Notes under the pieces: model-generated
Databases searched by the model: none
Told to the model about the DNA's origin: nothing
What the model saw: the letters and a program-made list of their open reading frames with translations, nothing else
Position numbers and translations under genes: made by a program
Source of the DNA: Yamagishiella unicocca
Lineage: Eukaryota > Chlorophyta > Chlorophyceae > Chlamydomonadales > Volvocaceae
Direction: 5' to 3'
Assembly: GCA_003116995.1 (NCBI GenBank)
Contig: BDSL01000024.1
Location: 868,001-932,000 of the forward strand
Length of the DNA stretch: 64,000 nucleotides
Part shown: piece by piece, positions 49,401-61,400 of the stretch
Numbering within the stretch: the first letter of the stretch is position 1
Layout of the letters: each line of letters starts with the position of its first letter

Positions 49401-52400
49401 CGGCGGTGGCGCTGCCGTCGACGTCGATGCCGCAGCCGTCGGCGCTGCGCGCCGGGACTGACCTGGGGATGTCGGCGCTGGGGTCCAGCTTCACGGGGAT
49501 GGGCGTCACCGGCGGCGGCATGAACAGCGGCACCGGGGGTGGGATACTCAACTCCCACGGGAGCCTGGTGCGGAGGGTGCTGTCCGTGCGCGCCGCAGCG
49601 GCGCTGGCGGCGGAGGGCGGCATCTCCAGGGCGGGGTCGGTCTCGATGGCCATAAGGCCCGGCGGAGGCCGGCCCCTGACGGCCAAGGTGTGCGACTTCG
49701 GCCTGCACGTGGTGAGTGCCGTACGTCCGTACCGCGTACATGGCGGTTGCACGCCCGTGGCTGCGCACCTGCAACATGCATTCCATCGGCTGCGCGATTC
49801 TCTTCCGCCCGCTCGCCCCCGCAGACTCCGGACCCCAAACTAGACTTCCGATGCCTCTCTCCCCTCTGCTGCCTCACTCGCGTCCCTACGCTCCCCCCCC
49901 AACTCGGGTCACCGCCTTGGTTTGTCGGCCGTGGATTCACGGATTCTCTTGAAACCCCCCCCAACTCGGGTCTCTACGCCTCCTTGCAACCCCGCATGAC
50001 GTCCCTCGCAGGTGCTCGACATGAGCCGGCCCGTAGTCACCGTCCGCCGCCGCAGCTACGAGCACAATTTCGGCGGCGACCCGCTGGCTGTGGGTGGCCC
50101 CGGCGGCTCCTTGCAGCTACCCTACTCGAGCTCCCTCACCCGCCGCTCCGCCCGGCACTCGCCGGCGGGGGGCTCCGCCGCCGGCTCGGTGCCGGGCATG
50201 CTACTGCCCCAGGGCCCCAGCGGCGCCAGCATCTACGGCATGGGCCCGCCGTCGCCGCTGGCGGCGCTGCACAGCAGCGTCATGGGAATGGGCATGGCGG
50301 GGGGGGCGTACCTGCAGGGGGGCGGTATGGGCGGCGGGGGGGGCATGGGCCACGGCGGCCGCTACGAGGCGCGCTCGCGTCGCAGCAGCCTCATGTCGAC
50401 CCGGGCGCCCGAGGACGCCACGGTGAGGAGCGGGGGGCGGGGGCCTGGCGGGGGGCTTGTATCGTGGGTTGTGTTGCAGCGCGGCGAGGGCGAGGATGCT
50501 GCGCCATGGCAAAGTGCGTGGTGCCGCTCGACGGCACGGCGAGCAGCGGGTGGAGTCCAGAGGAAACACGGGGGCCGAAACACAGGGCAGCGGGACGGGG
50601 GGAAAGGGCAGGTAGGGCGGGTGCGCTTGTGTGGGCAGAGGCCAGGTCGTCGACAGAGCTACCTTCGAGGTCCTGCCGACCACCCGCATGCCCCGTCTCC
50701 GCGTGTGCCCCCCCTCCCCTCCTGTCCCCTCCGCCAACCACGCAACGGTTTCCTCGCCATCCTCCAACCGCGCCACACCCCGGCTCCCGCCTTCCGCTTG
50801 CCAGGGCCTCTTCCGCCGCGCCGTCTCCCGCGACGGCGACTCCTTCTCCCGCAACCAGCCGAACTACCAGCGCAAGAACTCCAACCTCAGCCACACCGAC
50901 TCGCTCGAGCCCAGCAACCCACACGCCGCCGCCCACGCGGCCGCCAACAACGCCGCCGCAAACGCCATGTACTCCTCAAGCCCGCCGAAGCCGCTGCCCT
51001 TCGCCGGCGGCGCCGCGGCTGCCGCGGCCGCCGCCGCCGCCTTCGGCACCAACGCCGCCATGGTGGGCGGCATCACCCGGCCCTCCACTGGCCCCTCCGC
51101 TCCGGCGATGGGCGGCCTTCGAGGCAGCGGTGGCGGCGCATACCGCAGCCCCAAAATCAGCGGCCCCGGGAGCGGCCCCGGGCCTCCCAAATGGTCCGGG
51201 GGGAGCGCCCGGGTGCTGCAGCAGCAGGGGGGAGTCCCGGGTTTCGCGGCCACACGCGCCTCCCTGGACATGTTGCTCCAGGGGCGCATGTCGACGGCGG
51301 CGATGGGGGGCTTGGCGTCGCAGTCGGCGGCGTCGTCGCACACGAGCGGCATGACGGCCGCCGGCGGCACCGGGTTAACGACGGGCACCAGCGGCGGCGG
51401 CGGTGGCGGCGGCGGCACCGGGTCCGGTGCGGCGCTGGGGGCGCTTGCGCCGCTGCAATCGTCCCTGTCCCACCAGCTGGTGCCTGGCGGCGGCATGGAG
51501 AGCATGAGCGCGGGACAGATGATGATCCAGCTCCAGGGAGTTGTGGTGCGTAAGGCCCTGCGCTTGTGTTGGGGGGTTGGGGTCCTGCTTCCTGAGGTCC
51601 TGTGGAGGGAATCCTGTGTACGTGGATGGGGGCGGTGTAGCCTGTGGTGTGGGGGGTGCATGTGGTGTGGGGGGTGCATGCGGTCGTCGCAGGAAGTGAG
51701 GGAGGAAACACGGGCAGGCCGACACTCCGAGCTGCCCTCGAGCTGGCGGGGCGAGGGGGTTTGCTAAGAGAATCCGCGAATCCACGGCCGACAAACCGAG
51801 GGCGGTGAAGGTGACGGTCCAGCGGAGCGGCGCGCCAAAGAGCGGGAGCGGAGGCGCGGCTGAGGTGTAGTAATAGGCAACGTTGACTGTAGCCAAGTAG
51901 ACGGCGACGGGGGGCGACGCTGGGTGCCGTGTAGCGCGTACACCTTACCAACCAGCAGACTCCTCCTCCCGGAAGCGTCCTCTCGTCGCCTGCCGCTGCC
52001 AACGCCACCCTGCGCCTCCGCTGCGCCAGACGTGTACCACACGTGTTCAGTGCTACGTGTTTCCCCTCCCACCCCCCTGCGCCTCCCCCCAGGCCAGCAG
52101 CACCACCGGCATGTCCGAACGCGGCTCCCGGCTGCGGCCCTCCCACGCCGGCCCCTCCACGGGCGAGTTGGGCCTCCCCGCCGGCTTGACACTCGAAGCG
52201 GCCCTGCGCATGGGCAACCGCTCCAGCAGCGGTAGGCCCAGCGCCGCCGCAGCGGCAGCCCTGGCGGCGGCGGGCGGCGGCACTATCAGCGGTTCTGGAG
52301 CGGACAGCTGCGGGCCGCTGTCCGCCCCCGGCCCGACCCGGGCGCCGCGGCCTAGCGGCGGCTCCCCGGCAACGAGCTCCAGGGGAGGAACACGGCTCCG

Positions 52401-55400
52401 GAGCAACGCAGCGCAGGTCGAGAAGGTGGGCGGTCCTACAACGGCCGGTTCTGGGGACGGGGGTGCTGGTGGACCGGAACAAGGAGGTCAGGACAAGGGG
52501 ACTGGGACAACGGAATGACTATGCCTGGCTAGTCAACCGGCGCTCCCGTCCGGTAACCCTCCCCCCCTCCGTCCCGTAACCCTCTCCCCTCCGTCCCGTA
52601 ACCCTCTCCCCTCCGCCCCCCCAACCCCGATGCGTCGTCGACTGGGTCCACGCCGCCCGCCCGCAGTACCTGGCCATGATGGAGGAGGACCTGAACCTGG
52701 ACATCGCATCCAGGTCGTCGTCAAAGTAAGGCCACCGTTACCCGCAAAGGCCTCTCCGCCGCTCACCATGCACCCACCCCACACCCCCATTCTCCGCCGT
52801 CACCCCCGTTCCTCTCCTCGTGAGACAATCACGAGCGTCCCTACGCCACCCCGTTTCACCCCTGCCCCCCGCCCCCGTCTTAAGCGCTCCCCTGACCACC
52901 CCCTCTACGCCCTCCTATGCTGCCCTTCCCTACGCAGAGCCCAGGCCGAGATGGAGCCGCTGTACGGCTCCCACTCCCGCAACGCCTCCATAGCGGCCCC
53001 CAACGCACGCAGCGCCGCCGGCAGCGGCCTCGTGGGAACCAGCGGCGGCGGCGGCCGGGCCCTGGCGGCGCTGTCCACCCGCAGCCTGCTCTCCCCCGGG
53101 CACAGCCAGGGCAACATGCCGGGGGGGCAGCACGGGCCCCACGTGCTGCAGGTGGGTCGGCTAGGAGCACGGAATGGCAGTAGAGCCCGGGCTGTAAAGC
53201 GGGGGCAGTTGCAGGCCAGGGGCTGAAGGACGGGGCAGTTGCAGGCCAGGGGCTGAAGGACGGGGCAGTTGCAGGCCAGGGGCTGAAGGATGGGGCAGTT
53301 GCAGGCGAGGGGCTGAAGGACGGCGCAGTTGCAGGCGAGGGGCTGAAGGACGGCGCAGTTGCAGGCGAGGGGAGTGGATAGGGTTCGTGGTGCTCTCGTC
53401 AACGAGCCCGATACCCGCCGTGCACCCCCGCCCAACCCAGACCGTGCACCCCCCAGGCACTTGCCCCAGCCAAACCCTCAATCCATCCTGCTCACTGCGC
53501 GCTCTCGCCCCCTCCCTCGACCACAGGGCACCTTTTCCTCAGCCTCCTTGAACCCCGCCGGTGCGCCCAGGGTCCTCCCGCCCCAGCCCCAGCTGGGGGC
53601 GCGCCCGTCTCTGACGGCCATCGCCGTCGCCTCGGGTGCGGACCCCACCCCCATGGCCCCTTCCCCAAACTCAACCGCGCCCCGTCGTACCGAAGCCACG
53701 GGCAGCGGCAGCGGCGCCGCCGCGGCCGGCTCCGGGCTGGTACGACGGACCGCCAGCGTCGGGCCGTACAGCCCGGAAGGCCATGCGGCGGCGATGCGCC
53801 CCCCTAGCGCTACGTCTACGCGGAGCGACCACGGCATGATTGTGCTAACGGGCGGCAGCTACAGCGGCGTCGTAGACCCCTCCGGCTGCAACGCCACGGG
53901 TAGCGGCAGCGGCAACGGCCGAATGGGGCCCCCTCCTGCCTCCCACGGTGTGCACCTGGCCGCCGGGGGTGCGGCCGCGGGCGGAGCGCTCCAGGGAGTG
54001 CCCGTCCTCGCGCGGGGGCCCAATCCCATGAAGAGCAGCAGCCAGCCAGCCATGTCGGTCTCCGGGAACGCGCTGGCCGGGCCCTATGTGCAGGCAGGCG
54101 TGGCGTCGCCGGGGCAACGGCGCCTGAACCCCGTCCCCATGAAGAGCAGCAGCCAGCCGGTCATGAACGTGTCGGAACGGACGATGGTCGGGCTGAGCTG
54201 GATGGGCGGAGCCAGCGGAAGCCACCACCAGTCCAGCACAGTGCCGGCGGCGGCGGCGGCGACGGGGGGGCCTCCTCCTCTGGCGCGAGGCAAGCCGCAT
54301 TTGGCTATGAGCACGAGCCAACTGACGGAGGCTGCAGGCGCCTCAGGTGCGCCGTCGCCGGGTCAGCGGGGCCCCAACCCCATGAAGAGCAGCAGCCAGC
54401 CGGTCATGAACTTGGCTGCGATGGCGATGGCGGCGGGCAGCAACGGCAGCAGCCCGCGCCTCTCCGCCGTCTCCGCGTCGCCAGGGCTGCGAGGCCCCAA
54501 CCCCTCGAAGAGCAGCAGCCAGCCGGCGATGCTCCTGGCGGCCGCTAGCTCTGGTTCCGGAGCCGCGCCCAGCGGCGCGCCCAGCATGGCCGGCAGCGCG
54601 GCCAGCCGCGGCCGTGACGGCGGCGCCAGCGCCGCCGCCACTGTCCTCATGCGGACCACGTCGAACGGCAGCCGAGGGATGAGCCACCTCGGCCTGGGCG
54701 TGGGGGGGACCCCCGCCTCTCCCACCAGCAGTGTTCACGCGATGGACCTCAGCCCCCCCGCCCACCGGTAGGAGGGTCCGGGGCCGATGGGGGGATGATT
54801 ATTGATGAAGTGGGGCCCTGGTCAGGTTATAGGGGTGCAGGTGGGGGTGGGGGTAGGCCGGACCGTCGGGGCGCCGGGGTGGGGGTAGTGGAGTAGCGGC
54901 TGGCCGGTCCCCCCCCGTTTTGCTTTGTCGCACGTCCGCTTCGCCATTCGTGTACCATACCGTACCAGCACTGTGAAAAAGCGGATCTCATCTCCCTCCA
55001 GCTTCCTGCCGTTGAAATGAGAGCAAAAACACCCTCCGGCGCCGGCTTACCACCACCGCCACCATTACCGGTAATGGCGTAGGATTATGATTTTGGCGCG
55101 CTCCGGCTCCTTCCCCGCCCTCGTAGGGTCAAGTCCACGCGCATGGCGCCTACGGCGCACCATTTAGGCGGCACCATCCCCGAGGCGGAGGGCGAGCTGG
55201 TGGACCGGCAGGGCAGCGTCTCCACGAGGATCTCATCGGGCATCGTCCCCCCGGCTCGCCGCACCCGGCAGCCGCTGGAGGTCGCGCTGCCCGTGGACGC
55301 ATGCGGCCCCGACGGCACATTGGAGACCGCGTCGTCCGGCGGCGGCGGCGGCGCGTCGTCGGCGTCCGCGTCCGCCCACTTGCACGCGCACGCGGCGGCG

Positions 55401-58400
55401 GCGGCGGCGGCGGCGCAGGGGCCGCGCGTCTTCTCCCCCGGCCGCATCGGCAGCAGCGGCGGCGAGGTCGGCAGCTCCGCCTTCGGCGCCGGGCGGCTGT
55501 GGGTGGCGACGGTGACGGCGGCGGCGTCGCCGCGGACGCACAGCCCGGCCGCCGCTGGCGCGGCGGCGGGTATCAGCCCCGTCGGCACGGACAGCGGCAG
55601 CCTGCCCATCGCCTCCCAGGTTGCCGCCCACACCACCGCCCCCGTGGTCCTCAACCGTGAGCTCCACAAAGTCGTTAAACGGTTGCGGCCCGACGGCGGG
55701 GGGTCCTTCACCGGCACCTCACCGCTCGGGCTGCCGCCAACGGTCCACTCGGGCAGCGGCGCCGCCGGCGTCGCCGCCGCCGCCGGCGGCGGGGGCCCCG
55801 GCGAGGGCGGCTCATTCACCTACAGCCGCCGCTCGTCCATGGACTCCCATGCGCCGTCGTACACCAGCATCGGCTCGGCGCGCAGCGCCACGGCGGCGCT
55901 GCAGGCCGCCGGCGGCGGCGGCCACGGCGGCGGCTCCGGCACGTTGGCGTCGATCCACAGGGAGAAGATGCTGTGGGGTCGGGGCCTGCTGGTGGCCAGC
56001 AACAGCGCGGGCCAGAGCAGCGGCGGCGTCGGCGCCAGCGGCGCCTTCGGCAACAGCGGTCCCGTGCCGTCGGCGGCGCTCATCAGCGACCCCAGCTCCC
56101 CGGTTAGCAGCTACGGCCCCGTCGCGGGGTCCGGGAGCCTACTGGGCCGCCCTGCGCCAAAGCTGCCGGGACCGGGGCCGCCAGCGGCCATGGGGGCGAT
56201 GGGCATAGGCGGGGGCGGGCTCCCCGTGCCTCGCACCACCAGCGGCGGCGCGTCCGCTAGCGGCAACAGCGGTAGGCAGAGCAGCGCGGGTAAGGGAGGC
56301 TCGGGGTGGGAGGCGAGGATGGGTTTGGAGGGAGGATGGGAGGGAGCCGGTGGGAGCGTTGTAGACACCCTGGGCGGCGGTAGCGCGGCACACACCACGT
56401 CCGCTCGGACGCGTGGAACGTCTGCATCGGATGTGAGAAAAGGGCCGATCCGAGGCCCGGTCCCCGCCCCAAAAGCCCCCCCCCTCTGCCCCAAAAGCCC
56501 CTCCCCTCCGCCCCAAAGGCCCCCCCTCCGCCCCAAATGCCCCCCCCCTTCCGCCCCAAAAGCCCCTCCCCCCGCCCCAAAGCCCCCCGGCCCAACGGCC
56601 CCCTTCTCCATCTTCCGGTAGTGTGTTTTCCTGTGTAGTTTTGCGCCGGACCACGGGTTTCGTCTCTGCCACAACGCCCTCGCCCCAACGGCCCGCCCGC
56701 CCCGCCTTCCCCCTTCCCCCCGCTCCCTCCCACCCCCACGCACACAAACGATTTTTTTCGGGCATCCACGGGTCTCCCTCGAACCCCCCCCACACGCAGG
56801 CGAGCGCAGTGCGCGCCAGTCCAGCCTGATCCGTCACAGCAGCAGCACCCACTCCAACACCGCCGCGTCCTGGGCCGACGGCGGCGCCCACGCCCTGGCC
56901 GGCGTGGTCAGCGGCACCGCGTCGCCCTCCCGCGCCAACACCGGTGCCAGCCTGCGCATCATAGTCGCCGGCGGAGGTAGCGTGGGCGCCATCAGCGTGC
57001 TGCCCCCCCCCGCCTCCGGCCACACGCCCAGCGCCCTGGCCTCGCCCATGCTGGCGCACGTGACGGGGGCGGGCAGCCAGACGAGCTCCACGGTGGCGTC
57101 TCTGGCGGCGGTGAGCGGCGGTTGGAGGGCGGTTGGAGGGCGGTTGGAAGGCGGTTGGGAAGGCGGTTGGAAGGCGGTTAGAGTTGCTGGGCCGGGGGCT
57201 GTGTCGGCTGGGGCCGGGGCGGGGGGCGATGGAAGGAGGGAAGGGGGGAAGGCGGGGCTGGGAGTTAAAAGAGGGGGGTTAAGACCACGTGCACGGAGGC
57301 GGAGGGCGCAGAGGGTAGTCCCCGAAGCCGTCGTCATCGCGCACTGACGCGGTGCAGGACGGCAGACACCCATATGTCACACACTAACAACTCGAAACCG
57401 AAGAAATAGTTTTGAGCCAGGTCGAAGCCAGCGCTACGTGGCAGCTGCCGGCGCCGTCCCTCTGGTCCCAACCCCCACCCCCTCACGTCTGCTCTAGACG
57501 GTTTTCCTCGCATCCACGGATCTTCCTCCCAATCCCACATCCCCCACACCCCCAGCCCCACCTTTCTCCACCTAGTATTTCGTTGCCTCCCCTGCCGGCC
57601 CATGCGCTTCCTCTTACGGGGCGTGGAAACGCGCGACACAGAAAACACGCCCGTGTTCCTACCACCACCAGCACCCCACCCCACCCGTGCCTGGAGCCAA
57701 CCGGCCCTCTCCCCCTCCTTCCATCGCTCCCTGCTCCCTGCTCCCTGCCAGCGCAACGTCTCGGAGAGCGCCGTGAGCAGCAACATGGGTGGCTGGACCG
57801 GCCGCGATGAGCTGCCCCCGCAGGGGGAGGCGGCGTACGCCCTCACGGGGCGGGCTGGCACCCTCCTGTACATGGCGCCGGAGGGTGGGTTGTGATCGGG
57901 GCGGCTGTCAGACTTCAAGCCATGCCGTGTCGTACGACCACGTGTGTTCCCTTACGGTTTTAGCTTCCTCCATCCTCCCGGGAGGCAATCCTCTGGTGGT
58001 GTGGGATTATAACTTGGCTAGTCGTGCGTAGCCCAGGGGTACAGGACTGTGGGTTTGGGGGCCTCTCTCTGGAGCCAAACCCACCCAAACCCGCCCAAAT
58101 CCGGCCAAACCCGTCCAAGCCGTAATCCACCAACTTCTGCTTTCTCGGTTCACGGGCTAAATTTCACGGGCTAAATCCCAAATCCCTCTACCCACCTACC
58201 CACCTACGTCGCGCCGCACAGTGATCCGCCACGAGCCGTACAACGAGAAGGTCGACGTGTTCAGCTTCGGTGTCGTGCTGTACGAGGTGTTTGGCCGCGT
58301 GCTACTGCTGGAGCTGTACAGCAAGGACGAGCTGGAGGCGCTCAGCGGCCGTATCGCGCAGGGCTTCAGGCACCACCGGCCGGACTGCATGCCGCAGGCC

Positions 58401-61400
58401 GTGTGGGACCTGGTGCAGCAGTGCTGGGCGCAGGTGAGCTGCGATAGGGGGCAGGGGGGTAGGAGAGCTGTGCTAGGGGGGTAGAAGAGCTGCGCTAGGG
58501 GGGCGGAGGGCCCTGGGGCGCAGGGGGAAAGCGGGGAGGGGGCAGGGAGGGGGCGGGGCAGGGGGAAAGCGGGGAGGGGCCAGGGAGGGGGCGGGGCAGG
58601 GGGAAGGGGAAGCACACGGGGAACGGCCATATCTTGAGAGGCTTCTTATCCACTTGAGCCTTTCTTGAGCCGGTCTTGACCCCATGTTTTGTCGATCTTA
58701 TGCTAAAGCTGAAGAGCTACAACCAAGACCCTCGGACGCAAGACATTGGCAACGCACTTTGGTGAAGATGCAACTCAAGGTGCAGCGGAAGTAGAGCTTA
58801 AGGCTAGCCCAACATTTGTCCCTAAGAAACCGTTACGCAAGAACCTGACCAAGTACCCAAAGCAGAAGAACCTTTACCAAGCACGCACCCAAGATGATTC
58901 CCAAGATATTTTCAACAATCTCAGCAGTGCGACCTGCACATTGCTTATATGTAATATAACATTAACCAGTGCATCATGTGAAGGGCACGTCGTACGCGAC
59001 AAAGTGTCGCGTACGACATTGTTAGTTACTGCGCCTGTGAGCTGAAAACTTCTTCTACGATGAGCTGTTGTCGCCTTCAGCACTAATAATAACCGTATGC
59101 AATATACATATAATTTATCGATATTGCCAGGCAATAGCAATGCAGCAGCAGTGTTCGTCAATGTTTGACCAGGTGTCCACGCATCCACTCTGCCACTTTT
59201 CCAGGCTTCTAGTGGAGCAATGCATCTTTATAATTATATTTTAGGCAGGCCTGTTAAGTTCTGGGCGTCGCGCTTCAGCATTTTGCCTGGCGAGCTATGG
59301 TCAGCGAGCGAGGAAGGCGACCATCAGGACCTGCCACAGCTGCTCGCTGCTCGCAGTCAGATGGAAGTTAGGGCCACTGGACTTGTGCTGCCAGCATTAT
59401 AACAAAGCTCGAGAGCTGCCGGTGAGCATGAAGACCATTGCTGACCTCAAACCCAAAGCTCTGCTTGCGTGGCTTTATTTCCCTAGTTAATGGATAATTT
59501 TCATTATCTGAAATGATTCATTTTCCTGGAATACATGCAGGTGATCGAATCCTGCCAAGACTGGTTGACATCTATCTTAAGAACCTGGCTGTGCTGTATG
59601 CTGCCAACTTTGCTGAAGCATTTGGCAAATCACGCTGTGATGGTAAGCATGGGAGTGGCGCTTGTTTTCTGCGTGTGCTGCCTGAGAGTGTTGCAACGAA
59701 CTCCTTGATAGAAAACTACTTCAACTTATGGCACCAACCCTCGATGAAACCCACAGCAGGACGTGCGGGACACACAGCTGGGAGAGGACTTTATGGACGT
59801 GGCAGGATATGGAGCAGAGAGCATGGAGCAGCGGCTTGCTGGATTTGGTCGTTGAGGAGCTGCTGCAGCGTGACATGGATTGTGAGCATGGATTGTGAGC
59901 ATCAGCGGTGTATGGGCCCTGCAGGGCTCAGCTGAGCAAGTAGCGGCATGGTCTGGATCTACAGCAATAGTGATGGGGTAGGCAACACCAGCAATAGCTA
60001 GCAGAGGCGATATGAACCGTGAAGTGAAGGGAACCGCGAGCGAGGTGAAGGGGCAGGTTGTGAGCTCGAAGTAAGCCTGTAGGTCAGTATTACTTGAGGA
60101 AGGCAAGGGGCATGGAGCACAGCAGCTAGCGCCCCATCAGGTGTGTGGCTAGCTAGTTCGGTGCAACATGCCAGTTTGTAGGGAAGAACAGACTGACCCC
60201 TGTGGTGGAACGTACTGGTTCCTGGGGTGAAATGTAACACTTTTTGCAGTGACAATGTCTTTAGTGATGTCGGCTTGAGCCTGGACCTTGAGCCCCGCCT
60301 TGAGCTGGGCTCTTCGGTGTAATGCCTTGAGCAGTTTACTTCACCCGGATCTTCAGCGGGGTCTTAAGCTGGGTTCTTGTGCATTCTCTCAACAAGCCCT
60401 CTCAAGATGTGGCTTGGAAAATTGATTAAGATAAGCTCAAGAGTGCCTCAAGACCGGCCGTTCCCGGAGTGAAGGGACGCAGGGGAGCTTCTGTATTTGG
60501 ACCGGGGGGCCCGTGATGCAAGGGAGCCGGGCGAGCGGGTAGGGGAAAGCCGGCGACGTGAGGTAAGCCAACGTTTACGATTTCTTAAAGTGCCGACCAA
60601 TGGGTCAGCTCCCAATCTCTCGCATCACCACCACCGCACCCTCCGCTGGCGCCCCTCCAGAACCCCGCCGACCGACCCAGCATGCCGCTGGTCGTACGGC
60701 AGATGGAGCTGGCGCTGGAGGCCATGGACGAGGCAGAGGCGGCCGCCGTGGTGACCGCGTCTGGCACCCACCGGGCTGGCTCGCTGTTCGGCGAGGGCAC
60801 GGGGGGGACGCTCAGCCTGGCGGCGCCCGGCTCACCCATGGCCCTCACCGGCGGCGGCACTGCACCCGGCAGCACAGCCACCGGGCCCAAGGAGCGCAGC
60901 AGTGGCCGGAGTCTGGCCAGCCACAAGAGCATTGCGTCGGTCGCGTGAGTTGCGTGGCGGGGATGGGAGGGGTAGGGGGGGACGGGAGGCAAGGGGCAGC
61001 GAAGGGCGCCTGGGTTGGCGCCGGGGGTGAGGGGGTGTTGGTTTTAGGGAATCGTGTTTAGGGGGTTCCCCGAACCCCACCTCGCTACCAGGTCTTGTGC
61101 GCTGCCGTGTGTCAGGCTGGTCTCCCGCCATGCCTCTCCCCCAAACCCGATCTCGCACACCTGCTCATTTGCCGTACACCCGAACCCGACACGCTGTCGC
61201 CGGCTAATCTCCCCGTCCCGGTTCCCCTCCCCCCTCCACCTCCACATACCCCTCCACCTCCACATACCCCTTCCACCTCCACATACCCCTTCCACCTCCA
61301 CATACCCTTCCACCTCCACATACCCCTCCACCTCCACCTCCCGTCCGCCTGTGCCCCTCCCCTCCTCCACTCGGCCCCCTCCCCCGTAACGCCAGCAGGT

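Larger units (their letters stand above)
58434..60660 (+). other. 2.2-kb intron 16 of the kinase gene, holding an inserted element
   Basis: The donor follows CWAQ (CAG|GTGAGC) and the acceptor precedes NPADRPSM. G-rich sequence at both ends brackets an AT-richer block at 58619-60465, described separately. Removing this intron keeps the kinase frame. Confidence 0.85.

Noticed and set aside
48019..49786. Minus-strand frames of 459 and 577 codons opposite the kinase
   Set aside because: They are antisense to kinase exons carrying HRD and DFG motifs. GC-rich coding DNA gives long open antisense frames, and these show no family motifs.
51157..52482. Minus-strand frame of 441 codons
   Set aside because: It is antisense to kinase exons 8-9 and the intron between, with low-complexity Arg/Pro/Ala composition only.
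58746..59935. Frames inside the kinase-intron insert as a transposase gene
   Set aside because: The peptides are short, broken and lack any catalytic motif I can name, so only the element as a whole is annotated.
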